Of a stretch of DNA of 64,000 bases, positions 55,901 to 64,000 are shown piece by piece. The translations under genes and the position numbers were made by a program. A model generated the notes under the pieces. The model worked only from the letters and a program-made list of their open reading frames with translations. It was not told the DNA's origin and did not search any database. The DNA is from Yersinia kristensenii. GTDB lineage: Bacteria > Pseudomonadota > Gammaproteobacteria > Enterobacterales > Enterobacteriaceae. The stretch lies in NCBI RefSeq assembly GCF_900460525.1, contig NZ_UHIY01000001.1, positions 3,968,001 to 4,032,000 of the forward strand. Reading direction: 5' to 3'. The first letter of the stretch is position 1; each line of letters starts with the position of its first letter.

Positions 55901-56398
55901 CTTCAGGTTACTGAAATGGCGGCAGAAGCAGAAACTATCCCGACCGCTGAACCGGTGGTTGAAGAAGTTGCTGCAACAGCGGTTGAAGAAACTATCGAAT
56001 CAGAAGCGACTGTGGTGGAAACTATAGCTGAAGAAGCGGTAGTCGAAGAGGCGGTTGTTGAAAAAATAACCGAGCCAGAAACGATTGCGGCAGAAACTTT
56101 GGTTGAAGAAACTACAGTAGAAGAAACTGTGGTTGAAGAGGTCAAGGTAGCAGAAGAGGCTCCTGTTGCTGCGGCAGCACAACAACCGGTTGTTGCTCAT
56201 CCAGAAGGCGTGCTATTTAAGCACTATGCTTCAGCGCCGATGACCAAAGCACCTGCACCTGATTATGTTCCAGTATCACCAACTCAAGGCCAATGGGAAC
56301 GTCCAGCCTTTGATTTTGCAGGTAAAGGTTCTGCGGGTGGTCATGCGGCAGCAACTAAGGCAACAGCACCGGCAACAAAGCCACAATCGGTTGAATAG
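52976..56398 (+). CDS. rne: Ribonuclease E
   Basis: Endonuclease and scaffold of the RNA degradosome. 1140 residues. The S1 domain starts at about 36 ([18 protein letters not shown]). The DNase I-like catalytic domain has [15 protein letters not shown] and [11 protein letters not shown], holding the two metal-binding Asp. The zinc-link CPRCSGTG is at about 404. The C-terminal half contains Arg-rich RNA-binding regions with a [10 protein letters not shown] repeat (about 625-655) and long Val/Glu/Ala repeats, and ends with a PNPase-binding-like tail ([12 protein letters not shown]). Confidence 0.98.
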   Translation: MKRMLINATQQEELRVALVDGQRLYDLDIESPGHEQKKANIYKGKITRIEPSLEAAFVDYGAERHGFLPLKEISREYFPSNYSSHGRPNIKDVLREGQEVIVQVDKEERGNKGAALTTFISLAGSYLVLMPNNPRAGGISRRIEGDDRTELKEALSSLQLPDGMGLIVRTAGVGKSADALQWDLSFRLKHWDAIKKAAEGRPAPFLIHQESNVIVRAFRDYLRPDIGEILIDNPKVLELAKEHIAALGRPDFSSKIKLYSGEIPLFSHYQIESQIESAFQREVRLPSGGSIVIDTTEALTAIDINSARATRGGDIEETAFNTNLEAADEIARQLRLRDLGGLIVIDFIDMTPVRHQREVENRLRDAVRQDRARIQIGRISRFGLLEMSRQRLSPSLGESSHHVCPRCSGTGTVRDNESLSLSILRLIEEEALKENTYEVHAIVPVQIASYLLNEKRESVNAIEKRQGGVRAVIVPNDQMQTPHYSVLRVRKGEEVPTLSYLLPQLHEAEMAQPLEEATIERKRPEQPALATFSLPTEVPPESAPAVTTVKPTVAPQKTDAAVEQPGFFSRLLSGLKDIFGTSAEEIKPVEVEKTETSENRRNDRRNPRRQNNNRKDRGDRTPREGRDNSSRDNSSRDNSGRDNANRDNSNREGREDQRRNKRPTQQTAAPLAQTEVVEADKAQREEQPQRRGDRQRRRQDDKRQVPQDVKAKVDDIDVIAAAVEEVQPEQEERQQVMQRRQRRQLNQKVRIQSANDELNVLETPVTAPVAHIAAPVVHEEVKLLTQTSPQADDDATNDRNATNNENGMPRRSRRSPRHLRVSGQRRRRYRDERYPTQSAMPLAGAFASPEMASGKVWVRYPVAQQVEPAFVANPIEEQLPVEYVQEVTAVVEQVAVVAAPVVVAAPVAAAVAETVVPTPAPQHKPGGSSSSAAAVPGRAPVVVESAVVESVVVETTVAETATAEAIVDIRAVEEPLQVTEMAAEAETIPTAEPVVEEVAATAVEETIESEATVVETIAEEAVVEEAVVEKITEPETIAAETLVEETTVEETVVEEVKVAEEAPVAAAAQQPVVAHPEGVLFKHYASAPMTKAPAPDYVPVSPTQGQWERPAFDFAGKGSAGGHAAATKATAPATKPQSVE

Positions 56399-56426
56399 TA
56401 GCAATATCCTTCAGCCCTAATAGTGT

Positions 56427-56452
56427 AAAACCCGCCATTTGGCGGGTTTTTT
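56427..56452 (+). terminator. rne terminator
   Basis: AAAACCCGCCA, TT, TGGCGGGTTTT then TT, about 30 bp after the rne stop. Strong stem with T-tract. Confidence 0.92.
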
Positions 56453-56467
56453 ATTGAGCAAAGATTA

Positions 56468-56755
56468 TCACGCGATTTGCTTCACTTTCTTGATTTCAAG
56501 GCTTTCCAACTTGCCTTCAATAGCTTTGACAAACGCTTTGAAATGCTCGGTTTTATTATGTTTTTCCAATGCATCATCGGATGCCCAGCGCTCGAAAAAT
56601 ACAAAAGAACCTTCTTGGCCGCTTTCGGCATGGAGATCATATTGCAGATTTCCCTTCTCCTCACGGCTAGGATCGATAACCTGATGAACCGCCGCTTTAA
56701 CTTCAGCAACAAATTCAGGTTTCGCCACTAAACTGGCAACGACACGGACTTCCAT
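56468..56755 (-). CDS. Antibiotic biosynthesis monooxygenase (ABM)-fold protein
   Basis: 95 residues with a dimeric alpha/beta ferredoxin-like ABM fold: MEVRVVASLVAKPEFVAEVK, a central NLQYDLHAESGQEGSFVFFERW, and HNKTEHFKAFV, which contains the typical His. Relatives include the quinol monooxygenase YgiN and small aldehyde- or heme-acting enzymes; the substrate here is unknown. A GGGAG site precedes the ATG. It sits convergently with rne, between rne and pyrC, where E. coli has no such gene as far as I recall. Confidence 0.85.
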   Translation of the reverse strand: MEVRVVASLVAKPEFVAEVKAAVHQVIDPSREEKGNLQYDLHAESGQEGSFVFFERWASDDALEKHNKTEHFKAFVKAIEGKLESLEIKKVKQIA

Positions 56756-57001
56756 GGTTATTCTCCCATCTGATATTTAATTAGCGTACTTGGCGATAAA
56801 ACAATCACTCGCATTGCGGGACATTGTGACTTGACGCCTCCTATAAGAGTCCCTTTTTACATTATTTTCAACTGACCAAAAATATTGTTTTCAACTTAAC
56901 CGTAACAATCAGATGCATCCTAAGCACTTTCCGCTTATCCTTACACCCCGCCGGAAACAGCACAAAAAATCCCGATATCTCATGACTGCGGAGCCCGTTG
57001 A

Positions 57002-58048
57002 ATGACTGCACAACCTCAAACCCTGAAAATTCGCCGCCCAGATGACTGGCATATTCACTTACGTGATGACGAAATGCTCAGCACCGTGCTGCCCTATACT
57101 TCCGAGGTGTTTGCCCGAGCCATCGTCATGCCAAATTTGACCCCACCGATCACCACGGTTGCCAGTGCTATTGCCTATCGGGAACGTATTTTGGCGGCAA
57201 TACCTGCAGGTCATAAATTCACTCCACTGATGACGTGCTATCTGACCAACACCTTGGATGTCAATGAACTGACCCACGGCTTTGAGAACGGCGTATTTAC
57301 CGCAGCCAAGTTATATCCGGCCAATGCCACTACCAACTCAACACATGGTGTCTCTGATATTCCAGCGATTTATCCGCTGTTTGAACAAATGCAGAAGATT
57401 GGCATGCCACTGTTGATCCACGGTGAAGTCACCGATGCCGCTGTGGATATTTTTGATCGTGAAGCGCGTTTTATTGAAACGATTCTGGAACCGGTGCGCC
57501 GTAAATTCCCAGAATTGAAAATTGTCTTTGAGCACATCACCACCAAAGATGCGGCCGACTATGTGCTGGCAGGCAATCGTTTCCTTGGTGCGACCATCAC
57601 TCCTCAACATTTGATGTTCAACCGCAATCACATGTTGGTTGGTGGGATCCGCCCTCACCTGTTCTGCTTGCCAATTCTAAAGCGGAGCACTCATCAAGAT
57701 GCCTTACGGCAAGCCGTGGCCAGTGGTTCAGACCGTTTCTTCCTTGGTACTGACTCTGCTCCTCATACCAAACATCGGAAAGAATCATCTTGCGGCTGTG
57801 CGGGTGTTTTCAACGCCCCATCAGCGCTTCCGGCTTATGCCTCTGTATTTGAAGAAATGAATGCATTGGAACATTTGGAAGCCTTCTGCTCTTTGAATGG
57901 TCCGCGCTTTTATGACTTGCCGGTTAACGAAGATTTTGTTGAGTTGGTTCGGAAACCTTTCCAGCAACCAGAGGACATTACATTGGGCAACGAATCTATC
58001 ATTCCTTTCCTTGCCGGTCAGACCCTCAATTGGTCAGTTAAAGCCTGA
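57002..58048 (+). CDS. pyrC: Dihydroorotase
   Basis: Zinc enzyme closing carbamoyl-aspartate to dihydroorotate in pyrimidine synthesis. 348 residues. Metal ligands are in [10 protein letters not shown], the carboxylated Lys in [29 protein letters not shown] and [13 protein letters not shown]. In E. coli pyrC translation is controlled by a CTP-sensitive start-site switch; I could not establish the same hairpin here. Confidence 0.97.
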   Translation: MTAQPQTLKIRRPDDWHIHLRDDEMLSTVLPYTSEVFARAIVMPNLTPPITTVASAIAYRERILAAIPAGHKFTPLMTCYLTNTLDVNELTHGFENGVFTAAKLYPANATTNSTHGVSDIPAIYPLFEQMQKIGMPLLIHGEVTDAAVDIFDREARFIETILEPVRRKFPELKIVFEHITTKDAADYVLAGNRFLGATITPQHLMFNRNHMLVGGIRPHLFCLPILKRSTHQDALRQAVASGSDRFFLGTDSAPHTKHRKESSCGCAGVFNAPSALPAYASVFEEMNALEHLEAFCSLNGPRFYDLPVNEDFVELVRKPFQQPEDITLGNESIIPFLAGQTLNWSVKA

Positions 58049-58112
58049 TAACATCGGCTGTAGAGCGCACTTTTTTCTACAGCTAAAAATTTTTTTCTTA
58101 GTCAGTTGCGGC

Positions 58113-58155
58113 CCGAATATTTATACTGTATAAATAAACAGTATAAATATTCGGA
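58113..58155. promoter_or_regulatory. LexA (SOS) box of dinI inside a 17-bp-arm palindrome
   Basis: TACTGTATAAATAAACAGTA at 58124-58143 contains CTGT-N8-ACAG, the SOS box. The palindrome extends beyond it: CCGAATATTTATACTGT (58113-58129) is the exact reverse complement of 58139-58155. The right arm ends next to the GGAGGG ribosome binding site of dinI, so a transcript starting upstream would fold. Confidence 0.93.
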
Positions 58156-58164
58156 GGGCCAAGT

Positions 58165-58410
58165 ATGCGTGTTGAAGTCTGTATTGATAAAAAAAACCAG
58201 TTACCCGCAGGTGCTATCGAAGCACTCACCAATGAATTGAGTAAACGGCTGAATACTAAATTCCCAGATACTACCACCGCTGTACAAGTCCGTTATGCCG
58301 GAGCGAATAATCTTTCTGTTTTAGGTGGAGCCAAAACAGATAAAGACCTCATATCTGAAATATTACAAGAAATATGGGAAAGCGCGGACGACTGGTTCGA
58401 CGCGGAGTAA
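58165..58410 (+). CDS. dinI: DNA damage-inducible protein DinI
   Basis: 81 residues. DinI binds RecA filaments and modulates LexA and UmuD cleavage. The C-terminal acidic helix (LISEILQEIWESADDWFDAE) that mimics DNA is intact, and the N-terminal strand MRVEVCIDK matches the family. Controlled by the LexA box immediately upstream; downstream of pyrC as in E. coli. Confidence 0.95.
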   Translation: MRVEVCIDKKNQLPAGAIEALTNELSKRLNTKFPDTTTAVQVRYAGANNLSVLGGAKTDKDLISEILQEIWESADDWFDAE

Positions 58411-58465
58411 CCCACTGCAATAGGCTGTCAATGACGGCGATAAATTGTAGATAAATGCTGTTTTT

Positions 58466-58492
58466 GCCGGGGAGTCGCTCCTCGGCTTTTTT
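58466..58492 (+). terminator. dinI terminator
   Basis: GCCGGGGAG, TCG, CTCCTCGGC then TTTTTT, a 9-bp stem with one G-U pair, 55 bp after the dinI stop. Confidence 0.9.
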
Positions 58493-58702
58493 ATATCAAT
58501 GAATATATGCCCTTCCCATCTCACATTTTTTATTTTTAACTTTCGATTCATTAATCATCAGAAAATAAATAATTTGTAAATATCTGTAGATAATCACCAA
58601 ACTCATCAACGGTTGCGTATACTGAAAAAGCTCACTCAGTATTGAGCCGCATTGATCCTCGTTAGTCACTACCGTTCAGTAACTACTATATAAGGGGTCT
58701 TT

Positions 58703-58957
58703 ATGGACAGAAATGATGAAGTTATCCAGACTCACCCGCTCGTAGGTTGGGATATCAGCACTGTAGATGTATATGACGCGATGATGATACGCCTTCATTA
58801 CCTGTCTTCCATGGATCAACCGCCAGAAGATGCGCTAGTTGATAGAACACTCTGGCTGACGACTGATGTTGCGCGACAATTAATAAATATATTAGAAGCA
58901 GGTATTGCTAAAATTGAGTCATCAGATTACCAAGATTTGGACCACCGTAAGCATTAA
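58703..58957 (+). CDS. bssS: Biofilm formation regulator BssS
   Basis: 84 residues beginning MDRNDEVIQTHPLVGWDIST, the BssS (YceP) family. In E. coli it affects biofilm formation, AI-2 signalling and indole uptake; the mechanism is unknown. It is a free-standing gene with a ribosome binding site (AGGGG) and its own terminator. Gene order dinI-bssS-solA is conserved. Confidence 0.93.
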   Translation: MDRNDEVIQTHPLVGWDISTVDVYDAMMIRLHYLSSMDQPPEDALVDRTLWLTTDVARQLINILEAGIAKIESSDYQDLDHRKH

Positions 58958-58989
58958 TTATCACCAGCAATTAATTTCTCAAAGCTCGT

Positions 58990-59025
58990 AAAAGGCACCG
59001 GTGAATATCACTCGGTGCCTTTTTA
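58990..59025 (+). terminator. bssS terminator
   Basis: AAAAGGCACCG, 12-base loop, CGGTGCCTTTTTA, 32 bp after the bssS stop. Confidence 0.9.
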
Positions 59026-59236
59026 TTAACCACTCCCACCCTAATATGGCGGACATTTCTTTTACTCTCTTGGGTGCCGTGCTATTACTATCGTTTTAAT
59101 TTTTATCGCAACTTGCAGCCTTTAATTTAAATCGCTCTGGTCATTATCAGGATAAAACTGCGTTACAAATCAAACAATATTAAATAAGATCGGGCGTTAA
59201 ATAAGGTTCGCGGTGATATTCAGCAGGGTGAATAAT

Positions 59237-60358
59237 ATGGATTATGATTTGATTGTCATTGGTAGTGGCTCGGTCGGTTCAGCCGCAGGTTACTACGCCT
59301 CGCAAGCCGGTTTAAATGTGCTGATGATTGATAGCGCAATGCCCCCTCACCAAACCGGTAGCCACCATGGTGATACCAGAATCATTCGCCATGCGTATGG
59401 TGAAGGCGAGAAATATGTTCCATTAGTATTACGTGCTCAAGCACTTTGGGATCAACTTTCTGACCAAACCGGTGAGAAATTGTTTCAGGCCTGTGGAGTC
59501 CTTAATCTGGGGCCAGAGGATTCCGTCTTTCTGAAAAACTCACAACACAGTGCTCAACAATTTAATTTGCCGGTTGAGATCCTAAATGCGGCGCAAATTC
59601 GTGAGAAATGGCCGGTGTTTACCGTACCGGATAATTATATTGGTGTGTTCGAACCACACTCAGGTTTTCTCCGTTCAGAATTGGCGATCAAAACACTGAT
59701 CAAAACCGTCACTGCCGCGGGTTGTGGCATTCTATTTAACTGCCCAGTGACCGCGATTCAAGCTTTGGACGAAGGCGTAGATATTGTGACCATCGACGGC
59801 ACCTACAGTGCCAAAAAAGTGGTTGTTACTGCGGGAACTTGGGTAAAAGAGTTGCTACCGCAATTGCCGGTGGCCGCAATACGCAAAGTCTTTTCCTGGC
59901 ACCATGCCGATGGCCGCTACAGTGAAGGGAATCATTTCCCAGCATTCACGGTAGAAACACCGGACAATATTCATTACTACGGATTCCCTTCACAGAATGA
60001 TGAGCTGAAACTCGGTAAACATAATGGTGGGCAGCCCATAGAATCAGCGGCACAGCGCAAGCCCTTTGGCAGTTATGCTGAAGATGGAACAGAAGTCTTT
60101 GGCTTTTTGCGTAACTTCTTACCCGGTGTGGGCGTTTGTTTACATGGGGCAGCATGCAGCTATGATATGAGTCCTGATGAAGATTTCATCATCGATACTT
60201 TACCGGATAACTCCAATATTATGGTCGTAACGGGGTTAAGTGGTCATGGGTTTAAATTTGCCACTGCGCTGGGTGAGGTCGCTGCACTCTTTGCACAAGA
60301 CAAACCATCACCTATTGATATTACTGCATTTTCTCTGGCCCGATTCACGGATTCATAG
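59237..60358 (+). CDS. solA: N-methyl-L-tryptophan oxidase SolA
   Basis: Flavoenzyme of the monomeric sarcosine oxidase family. 373 residues starting [20 protein letters not shown]; the in-frame Met at 59213 lacks a good site. The FAD-binding [34 protein letters not shown] and the Cys for covalent FAD attachment in [18 protein letters not shown] are present. It demethylates N-methyl amino acids with release of formaldehyde and peroxide. Confidence 0.95.
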   Translation: MDYDLIVIGSGSVGSAAGYYASQAGLNVLMIDSAMPPHQTGSHHGDTRIIRHAYGEGEKYVPLVLRAQALWDQLSDQTGEKLFQACGVLNLGPEDSVFLKNSQHSAQQFNLPVEILNAAQIREKWPVFTVPDNYIGVFEPHSGFLRSELAIKTLIKTVTAAGCGILFNCPVTAIQALDEGVDIVTIDGTYSAKKVVVTAGTWVKELLPQLPVAAIRKVFSWHHADGRYSEGNHFPAFTVETPDNIHYYGFPSQNDELKLGKHNGGQPIESAAQRKPFGSYAEDGTEVFGFLRNFLPGVGVCLHGAACSYDMSPDEDFIIDTLPDNSNIMVVTGLSGHGFKFATALGEVAALFAQDKPSPIDITAFSLARFTDS

Positions 60359-60607
60359 ACTTATATCCGTAATTGACTCACTAAATTCTTGCCAATGACT
60401 ATTGAGACTTAAAATAAGTCATTGGCAATTAATTCATATTTAATCGTTAGCATAAAAACTACATTAGCCTGGTAATTAGTAGTCATCAACTCATAAAACC
60501 CTTCCCAAAGCATCGTAAATGCCGAATTGACGCCTTAGTCGTCAGAGGATTACCTTATCCTAGTATGCAGTCAGGTATGGTTGCAGTTAGACAAGGATGT
60601 ATGTCAC

Positions 60608-61192
60608 ATGAAAATATTAATTATTGACGAGTGCTTTTATACCCGTTCTGGGGTAAATACCTATTTGAATAGTTCCGCATCACTTAATTTAATGGATGTT
60701 CCTACAGTTGAAGAAGCCACACTCGCTATTCATGATTTTAACCCTGAAACAATAATTGTTAATCTTACACAATATTGTCGATTTGGTGGTCATTGTCCAT
60801 TACTAGCACAATTTCTTAGTTGTTGTGAACAGGCAAAAGTGTATATTTATCTGGATGCATCATATCCCTTTAGCGAAACGCCTATTCCTCTAACGGATTC
60901 CGTTTCTATTCTGGCTAAAAAGCATTTGCCTGAACTATTACAAAGCTTATCAAGTATTTCACATGATGGAGGTAAGCCACTGCTACCATGTCCTGCATCA
61001 TTGTTCAGCCCACAAGAACATAAAGTCATGTGCTATTGGATGACAGAAATGCCTAATTATCGTATAGCCAGAAAATTAAACATCAGCGATAGTACGGTTT
61101 ACTCACATAAGCGCCATATTACTGAGAAAATAAAAGTCAGAAACCGTTTGGAACTGTGTTTTATCTATAATGTGTTTAAATATTTATACTAG
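60608..61192 (+). CDS. RcsA/BglJ-like LuxR-type regulator with degenerate receiver
   Basis: 194 residues from MKILIIDECFYTRSGVN (an upstream in-frame start at 60581 is less likely). The N-terminal half resembles a receiver but has IIVNLTQY where the phosphoacceptor Asp should be, so it cannot be phosphorylated normally. The C-terminal LuxR HTH is FSPQEHKVMCYWM, then IARKLNISDSTVYSHKRHI. This layout is that of RcsA, BglJ and relatives, which act as partners of RcsB. Targets are unknown. AT-rich compared with neighbours, suggesting transfer. Confidence 0.8.
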   Translation: MKILIIDECFYTRSGVNTYLNSSASLNLMDVPTVEEATLAIHDFNPETIIVNLTQYCRFGGHCPLLAQFLSCCEQAKVYIYLDASYPFSETPIPLTDSVSILAKKHLPELLQSLSSISHDGGKPLLPCPASLFSPQEHKVMCYWMTEMPNYRIARKLNISDSTVYSHKRHITEKIKVRNRLELCFIYNVFKYLY

Positions 61193-61511
61193 AACTTGGC
61201 CTATATTTAGAGACGACATCAGCCAATGGCACTCGACATATAGCCAAATATAATACACATATATATTTAAATTATGAATAATGTAACCGAGAAAATAACG
61301 TGACATAGTTTTCTGTTAAAAAATATCGGTTACACTCTACTAAATGTAATTTAATATAAACTCCTTTTCTATTCCCTCCATTTTATACACATTTCTTAAA
61401 ATAAGTTATTTATCCTTTTATTTCCTTAGGCAAGGATTTAACCCCTAACTGATTGTTTACCCAATTAAAATCACCTATAATAGCTAATAACTTTAACCTC
61501 AGGCCGTCAGT
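61193..61511. other. AT-rich gap between the LuxR-type gene and yceO
   Basis: Nothing supported in about 320 bp. Base composition is strongly AT-rich. It presumably carries the yceO promoter, but no clear -35/-10 pair stands out. Confidence 0.4.
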
Positions 61512-61625
61512 ATGTTAAGTAAAATAATCTCAATGGTTATCAACAATGTACGAGAACATTTAATACTCTATATCTGCTTGTGGTTAATATTGTTGGCGCT
61601 GGATATTTATTTCTTTTTCTATTAA
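61512..61625 (+). CDS. yceO: Small membrane protein YceO
   Basis: 37 codons beginning MLSKIISMVINNVREHL, with one hydrophobic helix (LILYICLWLILLALDIYFFF) to the end. E. coli YceO shares INNIREHLMLYLFLW and the aromatic C-terminus, and lies in the same solA-bssS neighbourhood. Its function is uncertain; E. coli work links it to biofilm and acid response. Too short for most gene finders. Confidence 0.78.
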   Translation: MLSKIISMVINNVREHLILYICLWLILLALDIYFFFY

Positions 61626-61690
61626 CTCGTCTCTCCCTTTTTTCGCTGGGCCAACAGGCATCAAATCACCTGCGGCCCTCAGATGTTCAG

Positions 61691-62752
61691 TTACGATACG
61701 GGTGTATCCGACTCAATTTTAGCTGGCTTACCATCACTCAATAACACCGCAAACTTATAACCGGCAGGTGTTAACTCCAGCGCAATCTTGGCAATAATGG
61801 TTAATGGAACTGACAGCAACATACCTATCGGCCCCAATAACCATCCCCAGAAAATTAATGATAAGAATACCACCAGCGTAGATAACCCCAAACCACGGCC
61901 CATCATGCGCGGATCAATAATATTACCGCCAATCAGATTAATGAGAATATAACCGCCGGTTACAGCAAAAGCGTCAGCAAAACCGTTAAAGAGTAAAGCC
62001 TGAACAATGGGTGGAATAGCGGCCAATACAGACCCGATATTGGGAATATAATTGAGAACAAAAGCCAATAAGCCCCACAGGAAAGCAAACCTAACACCCA
62101 TCGCGGCCAAAAATAGCCAGATGACAATCCCCGTCGCAATACTAATAATGGTCTTAATCACCAAATAATGGGTTACACCATTCAGTGCACGGCGGAGGAT
62201 AGCATTCCCTTGTTCTGGATTATCAAACATCAACTGCATTTTATAAGGCAGGCGCTCGACCTCAAATAACATGAAAACGACCGTCATTAACAACAAGAAC
62301 GTGCTGGCCATCGCGCCGGAAAGGTGGCTAAGCAGGCGGGTAACAAAGTTCATGGCCATGCTGGGATCGACATGTTTCATAATGTCATCCACCGAAAACT
62401 CGATATTAAAGCGCATGGCGAACTCTTGCAGTTCACGCATCTTTTCCAGCATCATCCCACGATATTGCGGCAATGAGCGGGCAAATTCATTTAAAGAAGA
62501 ACCTAAGCGGCTAAAGAGTAATGCCATCAGTAAAACAATAATGGTGACCAGTAAGATGATAGCCAATGTCCGAGGGATCTTTATTTTCTCGAGCAATTTC
62601 ACCAAAGGGTTTAAAACAATAGCGAGAAATATCGCCAGTAAAAAGGGAACCACAATAGGCGATGCCGCCTTGATACCGGCCATAATCACGACCAGCATTG
62701 CCAACATCGCAACTAACCGTAACCCTTGGCCACTTACCACAGGTTTTGTCAT
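61691..62752 (-). CDS. tqsA: AI-2E family transporter TqsA
   Basis: 353-residue inner-membrane protein with about seven helices, starting [14 protein letters not shown] behind AAGGA. It follows E. coli TqsA (YdgG) throughout, including [20 protein letters not shown] and [20 protein letters not shown]. TqsA controls autoinducer-2 export in E. coli, though the superfamily includes Na+/H+ antiporters. Confidence 0.9.
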   Translation of the reverse strand: MTKPVVSGQGLRLVAMLAMLVVIMAGIKAASPIVVPFLLAIFLAIVLNPLVKLLEKIKIPRTLAIILLVTIIVLLMALLFSRLGSSLNEFARSLPQYRGMMLEKMRELQEFAMRFNIEFSVDDIMKHVDPSMAMNFVTRLLSHLSGAMASTFLLLMTVVFMLFEVERLPYKMQLMFDNPEQGNAILRRALNGVTHYLVIKTIISIATGIVIWLFLAAMGVRFAFLWGLLAFVLNYIPNIGSVLAAIPPIVQALLFNGFADAFAVTGGYILINLIGGNIIDPRMMGRGLGLSTLVVFLSLIFWGWLLGPIGMLLSVPLTIIAKIALELTPAGYKFAVLLSDGKPAKIESDTPVS

Positions 62753-62851
62753 TATCAATCCTTGTATGGAAATCGCCACGATACAAATGGCAAAAAAAAG
62801 ACGCTACCGGATAAAATAACCGACAACGCCTTATTTTAATAGCACCGAATA

Positions 62852-63916
62852 TTACTTATCAGCACTCTTTTCTGGCATAGGAATATGCATGGTTGTTTGC
62901 AGTAATCCTTTAGACTTATTAAAAATCTTAATGCCGTTTTCACGCCCAGCCCGGCGAGCGCGTTGCTCTTCCTGTGGTAACTTCAGTTCTTCCTGGCAAA
63001 TCTGACTGCAACAACCTTCAAATTTTGCTGCACAAACGGGGCATTGAATAAACAGTAAGTGGCAACCATCATTCTTGCAGTTAGTATGTGTATCACTTGG
63101 CGTACCGCACTGATGGCAATGTGCAATGACATCTTCAGATATTCGCTCGCCCATCCGCTCATCGAAAACAAAGTTTTTACCGATAAATTTAAGCGGCAAT
63201 CCTTGTTCTTTTGCTTTGCGGGCATATTCGATAATCCCGCCTTCGACGTGATAAACATTTTTAAAGCCATTATGCAGCATATAGGCGCTGGCTTTCTCGC
63301 AACGAATCCCACCGGTGCAATACATCACAATATTCTTATCTTTATTATGTTGCAGCATATCAACCGCCATCGGCAGTTGTTCACGGAAAGTATCTGAAGG
63401 AACCTCTATTGCGTTTTCGAAATGGCCTACTTCGTATTCATAATGATTACGCATATCGACAAACAAGGTATCAGGATCATCAATCATCTGATTAACCTGG
63501 TCGGCCTTCAGATAATGTCCAACATTGCTGGGATCAAAACTGTCATCGTCGATACCGTCAGCTACAATGCGCTCGCGAACTTTCATGCGCAGCACCCAAA
63601 ATGACTTGCCGTCATCTTCATGCGCGACATTCAACCGCACTTGGTTCAGCGCGGGATGAGCGGCAAATAGCGCGACTTTAAACTCATCATAACGATTTGC
63701 AGGCACGCTAATTTGGGCATTAATCCCCTCTTTTGCCACATAAACCCGGCCAAACACCCCGAGTTTAACAAATTGGCTATAGAGGTTATCGCGGAAAGCT
63801 TTTGCATCTTCTAGCATGAAATATTTATAAAAAGAAACTGTGGTGCGCGGTTCGGTTTCAGCCAACATGCGCGCTTTAAGTTCCTCATTAGAAATTCGGT
63901 TATGTAACACTGGCAT
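62852..63916 (-). CDS. trhO: tRNA uridine(34) hydroxylase TrhO (YceA)
   Basis: 354 residues. An N-terminal acylphosphatase-like domain, a rhodanese domain with catalytic Cys in [17 protein letters not shown], and a C-terminal Cys-rich segment ([18 protein letters not shown]). In E. coli TrhO hydroxylates U34 of certain tRNAs in an oxygen-dependent step toward 5-methoxyuridine. It lies 99 bp upstream of tqsA on the same strand. Confidence 0.95.
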   Translation of the reverse strand: MPVLHNRISNEELKARMLAETEPRTTVSFYKYFMLEDAKAFRDNLYSQFVKLGVFGRVYVAKEGINAQISVPANRYDEFKVALFAAHPALNQVRLNVAHEDDGKSFWVLRMKVRERIVADGIDDDSFDPSNVGHYLKADQVNQMIDDPDTLFVDMRNHYEYEVGHFENAIEVPSDTFREQLPMAVDMLQHNKDKNIVMYCTGGIRCEKASAYMLHNGFKNVYHVEGGIIEYARKAKEQGLPLKFIGKNFVFDERMGERISEDVIAHCHQCGTPSDTHTNCKNDGCHLLFIQCPVCAAKFEGCCSQICQEELKLPQEEQRARRAGRENGIKIFNKSKGLLQTTMHIPMPEKSADK

Positions 63917-64000
63917 GGTGTACGTTCCTGTCTTTCAGAGAGGTTACTGATAAATATTTAATTATTGCTCAATGGGTTAGGTTAATCATTAGACGGCTAA

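Noticed and set aside
55517..56200. Several open frames antisense to the 3' half of rne (one Thr/Ala-rich, one Gln-rich)
   Set aside because: They arise from the repetitive GTT/GAA codons of the low-complexity RNase E tail read backwards.

Overview
The window is chromosomal DNA from a Yersinia-like enterobacterium. Gene order across most of it (icd/rluE-nudJ-mnmA-hflD-purB-phoPQ-roxA/pepT; cobB-nagK-lolEDC/mfd; ycfJ; ndh; ycfP-nagZ-thiK-lpoB-ycfL-hinT; ptsG-ycfH-holB-tmk-mltG-pabC-fabF-acpP-fabG-fabD-fabH-plsX-rpmF-yceD; yceF; rluC/rne; pyrC-dinI-bssS-solA) is the conserved Enterobacterales backbone. An outer-membrane-barrel gene ahead of phoPQ, with roxA behind it, matches the operon layout described for Yersinia pestis (YPO1635-phoPQ-YPO1632). 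The genus is an inference from gene content; the species cannot be called.

Accessory region 1 (1-6323) lies beside the 3' end of icd. It holds the 5' part of a family 2-type glycosyltransferase, a decayed membrane acyltransferase (acyltransferase-3 type), an IS3-family element interrupted by a complete IS30-type element (nested, with target duplications visible for both), and a degraded tyrosine integrase converging on icd. icd is the integration site of e14/phage 21-type prophages, so this looks like the scar of an icd prophage that may have carried surface-polysaccharide modification genes.

Backbone block A (6396-16431): central metabolism (icd, purB), RNA modification (rluE, mnmA), a Nudix hydrolase, and the PhoPQ locus, whose upstream outer-membrane gene carries a textbook PhoP box. 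Block B (16487-27386): pepT, the sirtuin cobB, nagK, the lipoprotein exporter lolCDE, the transcription-repair coupling factor mfd, and ycfJ. Block C (28028-36566): ndh with a perfect FNR box, the peptidoglycan-related genes nagZ and lpoB, thiK and hinT, then a shikimate-dehydrogenase-like gene divergent from an SgrR-family regulator.

Accessory region 2 (36567-38175) is the most unusual part. A small gene encodes a double-glycine leader followed by a short aromatic/basic peptide and is broken by one amber codon. It is followed by fused fragments of a CvaA/HlyD-type adaptor, a CvaB-type peptide-exporter ATPase, and a protein with two retropepsin-like domains. This reads as the wreck of a microcin-like secreted-peptide locus that included an aspartic protease.

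Block D (38275-52400) runs from ptsG (with an Mlc-like operator and an SgrS-type target over its Shine-Dalgarno sequence) through DNA polymerase III delta', thymidylate kinase, MltG, and the fatty acid/phospholipid initiation cluster to rpmF-yceD, then yceF and rluC. Block E (52976-63916): rne with its long leader, a small monooxygenase-fold gene, pyrC, LexA-controlled dinI inside an extended palindrome, bssS, solA, an RcsA-like LuxR-type regulator, the tiny membrane protein yceO, tqsA and trhO. No tRNA, rRNA or CRISPR array was seen.
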